Program-made: the position numbers and the translations under genes
In this document: piece after piece, positions 62,258 through 64,000 of the stretch
How positions within the stretch are numbered: the stretch's first letter is position 1
Layout of the letters: each line of letters opens with the position of its first letter
From: Brevundimonas mediterranea
GTDB taxonomy: Bacteria > Pseudomonadota > Alphaproteobacteria > Caulobacterales > Caulobacteraceae
Direction of reading: 5' to 3'
Assembly: GCF_014196125.1 (NCBI RefSeq)
Contig: NZ_JACIDA010000003.1
Location: forward strand, 310,001-374,000
Length of the DNA: 64,000 nucleotides
The notes under the pieces: generated by a model
What the model was told of the DNA's origin: nothing
The model's database searches: none
The model's input: the letters and a program-made list of their open reading frames with translations, nothing else

Positions 62258-63532
62258 GTGCTCGGCAGGCGCGACGGATGGACCACGACCGCCGCCTATG
62301 GTGCGGCTCACTACGGCAAGAGCCTGTTCTGGTACGGCGGCGAGATCCTGTTCGCCTTTTTCCTGACCGAGGTGGCGGGCCTGCCCCCCATCCATATGGC
62401 CGGCGTCCTGGCGGCCGGCTTTCTTGTCAGCGCAGCCTTTGACTTTCAGGCGGGCCGTCTCTTGCTTCGCCGGCCGGCGGGCATGAGGCGCGCAGCCGGC
62501 CTGCAAGCCCTGGGCGCGATCTTCAGCGGCGTCGCCCTGGTGGGCGTGGTCGCCACCGCCCTGCTTCCGGAACCGATGCGCGTCGCCTGGGCCCTGGCGA
62601 CCGGCGTCCTGTTTCGCCTCGCCTTCGCCGTCTACGACGTCTCTCAGAACTCCCTGATGGCCAATGCGACCTTGGAAGCCGAGGCGCGGTCGCGGGTGGC
62701 GGTCACGCGTATTTTCGCCAGCGGCCTGGGAAATCTCAGCGTCGCCGCCGTCGTCGGTCCCTTGATCGCCGCCGAGCGGCGCGGCGGCGGGGGCGTCATG
62801 CTCATCGGCCTGTCGCTGCTCGCCGCCCTGGTCGCCGTAACGACGGCGGTTCTGCTGAACTGGCGCCTGCGGCGCTCGGCGGATACAGCCGTTCTGGACG
62901 TGCCGGTCCCGTTGAAAGGATCGGGCCTCGGTCTGGCGGCCTTATGGCCCCTGTTCGCCATGATGGTCCTGATGATGTCGGGCCCCTCTCTGTTTCAGAA
63001 GCTGGAGCCCTATTTCGCGACCCGAGCCTTCGTCTCATCGACGACGGGCGGCGCCCTGATCGCCGCCGCCGCCGCGGGCGTCTGCTGCGGCCAGCCGCTC
63101 TGGCTCGCGTTATTTCCTCCGGCGCGCCGTGTCGCCCTGTTCATGGTTTCGGCTCTGCTGCAGGCCGCCGGGGCCGTCGTCTTCGTTCTGGCGCCGTTCG
63201 ACGCGCCGATCGCCTTCATCGTCGGCGCCTGGCTGTTCGGCCTGGGCAACGGCGGTTTGGGGATGGCGAAGTGGGCCAGTTTCAGCGACCTGGCGTCTCG
63301 TCTTCCGGCCGACCGCCAAGGCCTGGCTTTCGCCGTTTTCAGCGCCTTGGCGAAGATCACTCTGGCGCTGGGGGTGCTGATCGTCGCCGTTGTAATCCAT
63401 CCGGATGCGACAGCGGAACGGCTGCGCGGCTTCATGGCCGCCGGCCCCGTCCTGACGTCAATCGGAATGATCATCCTGGCGCAACGGGCCACACGCCGTC
63501 CGGATCGAAGCGCGGCCGTCGTCCACGCCTGA
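62258..63532 (+). CDS. MFS transporter, GPH-like (glycoside-pentoside-hexuronide) type
   Basis: The protein has 424 residues and about twelve helices. AYGAAHYGKSLFWYGGEILF and FFLTEVAGLPPIHMAGVLAA at the start and VYDVSQNSLMANATLEAEAR (the conserved loop of this type) fit the MelB/GPH-like MFS fold. The substrate cannot be deduced. It starts at a GTG with GGGG about 11 bases before it. It is divergent from the metal-efflux genes, and the next gene follows on the same strand after 153 bases. Confidence 0.85.
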   Translation: MLGRRDGWTTTAAYGAAHYGKSLFWYGGEILFAFFLTEVAGLPPIHMAGVLAAGFLVSAAFDFQAGRLLLRRPAGMRRAAGLQALGAIFSGVALVGVVATALLPEPMRVAWALATGVLFRLAFAVYDVSQNSLMANATLEAEARSRVAVTRIFASGLGNLSVAAVVGPLIAAERRGGGGVMLIGLSLLAALVAVTTAVLLNWRLRRSADTAVLDVPVPLKGSGLGLAALWPLFAMMVLMMSGPSLFQKLEPYFATRAFVSSTTGGALIAAAAAGVCCGQPLWLALFPPARRVALFMVSALLQAAGAVVFVLAPFDAPIAFIVGAWLFGLGNGGLGMAKWASFSDLASRLPADRQGLAFAVFSALAKITLALGVLIVAVVIHPDATAERLRGFMAAGPVLTSIGMIILAQRATRRPDRSAAVVHA

Positions 63533-63685
63533 ACGCCCACATCAGGTCTGACGCCCTGGTTCCCGACGAGCCACGGCCAGCCCCGCATGGAATAGGACTG
63601 TTGGCGGTCGCCAGTCCGTTCGATGTTCATAAAGGCGAAGGTCGCACGTGTTTAGAAGCGAGTTCTGAAGCGAGATCGCCCCCCT

Positions 63686-64000
63686 ATGAGCAAGCCTGTG
63701 ACGCTCCGATTGCTGGACACGACCGTGGATGCAGGCCCGGGCCTGCGCTCGCGTATTGTCGAGCGGCCGGGCATGGGTCTGGCGGAGGCCGATCTCGTCG
63801 CCCTGGTCGAGGACGTGAGATCCATCGCCAGCAGCGTGCTGGATGATCGCGACCTGACCTATGGAATATTCTCCGGCGATCCAGAGACGCTGTCTCGGAC
63901 AGTGCTGACCGTGGTCTATGAGAAGCGAGGCGGACGCCCGGTCGCGTTCAACGCCCTGGCCATTCTGGACGCCGACCTGGGCGGGCGGTCAGTCGAGATC
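63686..64000 (+). CDS. N-terminal part of an unidentified protein, cut by the window end
   Basis: The open frame runs from ATG 63686 to the end (105 codons visible) without a stop: MSKPVTLRLLDTTVDAGPGL, then LAEADLVALVEDVRSIASSV and LTVVYEKRGGRPVAFNALAI. The last part (LAILDADLGGRSVEI) resembles the beta strands at the start of an acyltransferase domain, but that is a weak impression. No start-site alternative is evident. It may be cotranscribed with the MFS gene. Confidence 0.6.
   Translation, partial: MSKPVTLRLLDTTVDAGPGLRSRIVERPGMGLAEADLVALVEDVRSIASSVLDDRDLTYGIFSGDPETLSRTVLTVVYEKRGGRPVAFNALAILDADLGGRSVEI

Overview
This is a 64 kb, high-GC, gene-dense bacterial chromosome segment. Gene content and regulatory sites point to an alphaproteobacterium close to Caulobacterales, probably Brevundimonas-like. 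The clues are an aa3 cytochrome oxidase cluster with ctaG, SURF1 and DUF983 genes, an imuA-imuB-dnaE2 mutagenesis cassette with an alphaproteobacterial LexA box (GAAC-N7-GAAC), many 4-bp ATGA/GTGA gene overlaps, and GTG/TTG starts. This assignment is inferred from content; no rRNA or tRNA is present to confirm it. No prophage, transposase, CRISPR array or recognisable defence island is visible.

Layout. 1-2.0 kb: a cut-off gene, a degenerate cold-shock gene, an alpha/beta hydrolase and an FMN reductase. 2.0-10.6 kb (minus strand): the respiratory block ctaC-ctaD-ctaB-coxF-like-ctaG-Nudix-ctaE-DUF983-SURF1-M16 protease. 10.8-12.6 kb: a PadR regulator, a HAAS-domain membrane protein and a GIN-domain protein, translationally coupled behind a perfect 25-bp inverted repeat. 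12.6-13.3 kb: a 0.7-kb gap with a large palindromic repeat and a run of hairpins. 13.3-24 kb: ubiA, a lipoprotein, an XRE/membrane protein/hydrolase group, a methyltransferase, a zinc metallopeptidase, pgm, an RhlE-type helicase and a FadL porin. 24.2-28.5 kb: map, radC, a GNAT gene, then bolA, a degenerate aldo/keto reductase, a monothiol glutaredoxin and a thioesterase. 28.4-33.9 kb: small lipoproteins around an Old Yellow Enzyme, then rpsD, an MBL-fold lipoprotein and superoxide dismutase. 33.9-38.5 kb: a minus-strand glutathione-dependent formaldehyde detoxification operon (adhC, VOC protein, fghA and two unknowns) divergent from a LysR regulator. 38.7-51.6 kb: sirtuin, OmpA lipoprotein, TonB-like protein, TrmJ/YnfA, TPR-sulfotransferase with S1/P1 nuclease, a twin DUF4168 protein, a Kef-type antiporter, a VWA protein and a CBS protein. 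51.7-57.3 kb: the SOS mutasome. 57.3-62.1 kb: a heavy-metal RND pump with adaptor and a Cys-rich secreted peptide. 62.3-64 kb: an MFS transporter and a gene cut by the window edge.

The clearest functional units are aa3 oxidase synthesis (subunits, heme O synthase, copper and heme insertion factors), formaldehyde oxidation (AdhC then FghA), LexA-controlled translesion synthesis (ImuA, ImuB, DnaE2), and divalent metal efflux. The most distinctive observations are a probable CTG start fused to the SURF1 stop, a LexA box lying over the imuA start codon, CTGAC/GTCAG palindromes around an XRE operon, a TonB-box-like motif beside polyproline in a VWA protein, and two families of dispersed palindromes. 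I did not find strong evidence for a wholly new multi-gene system.
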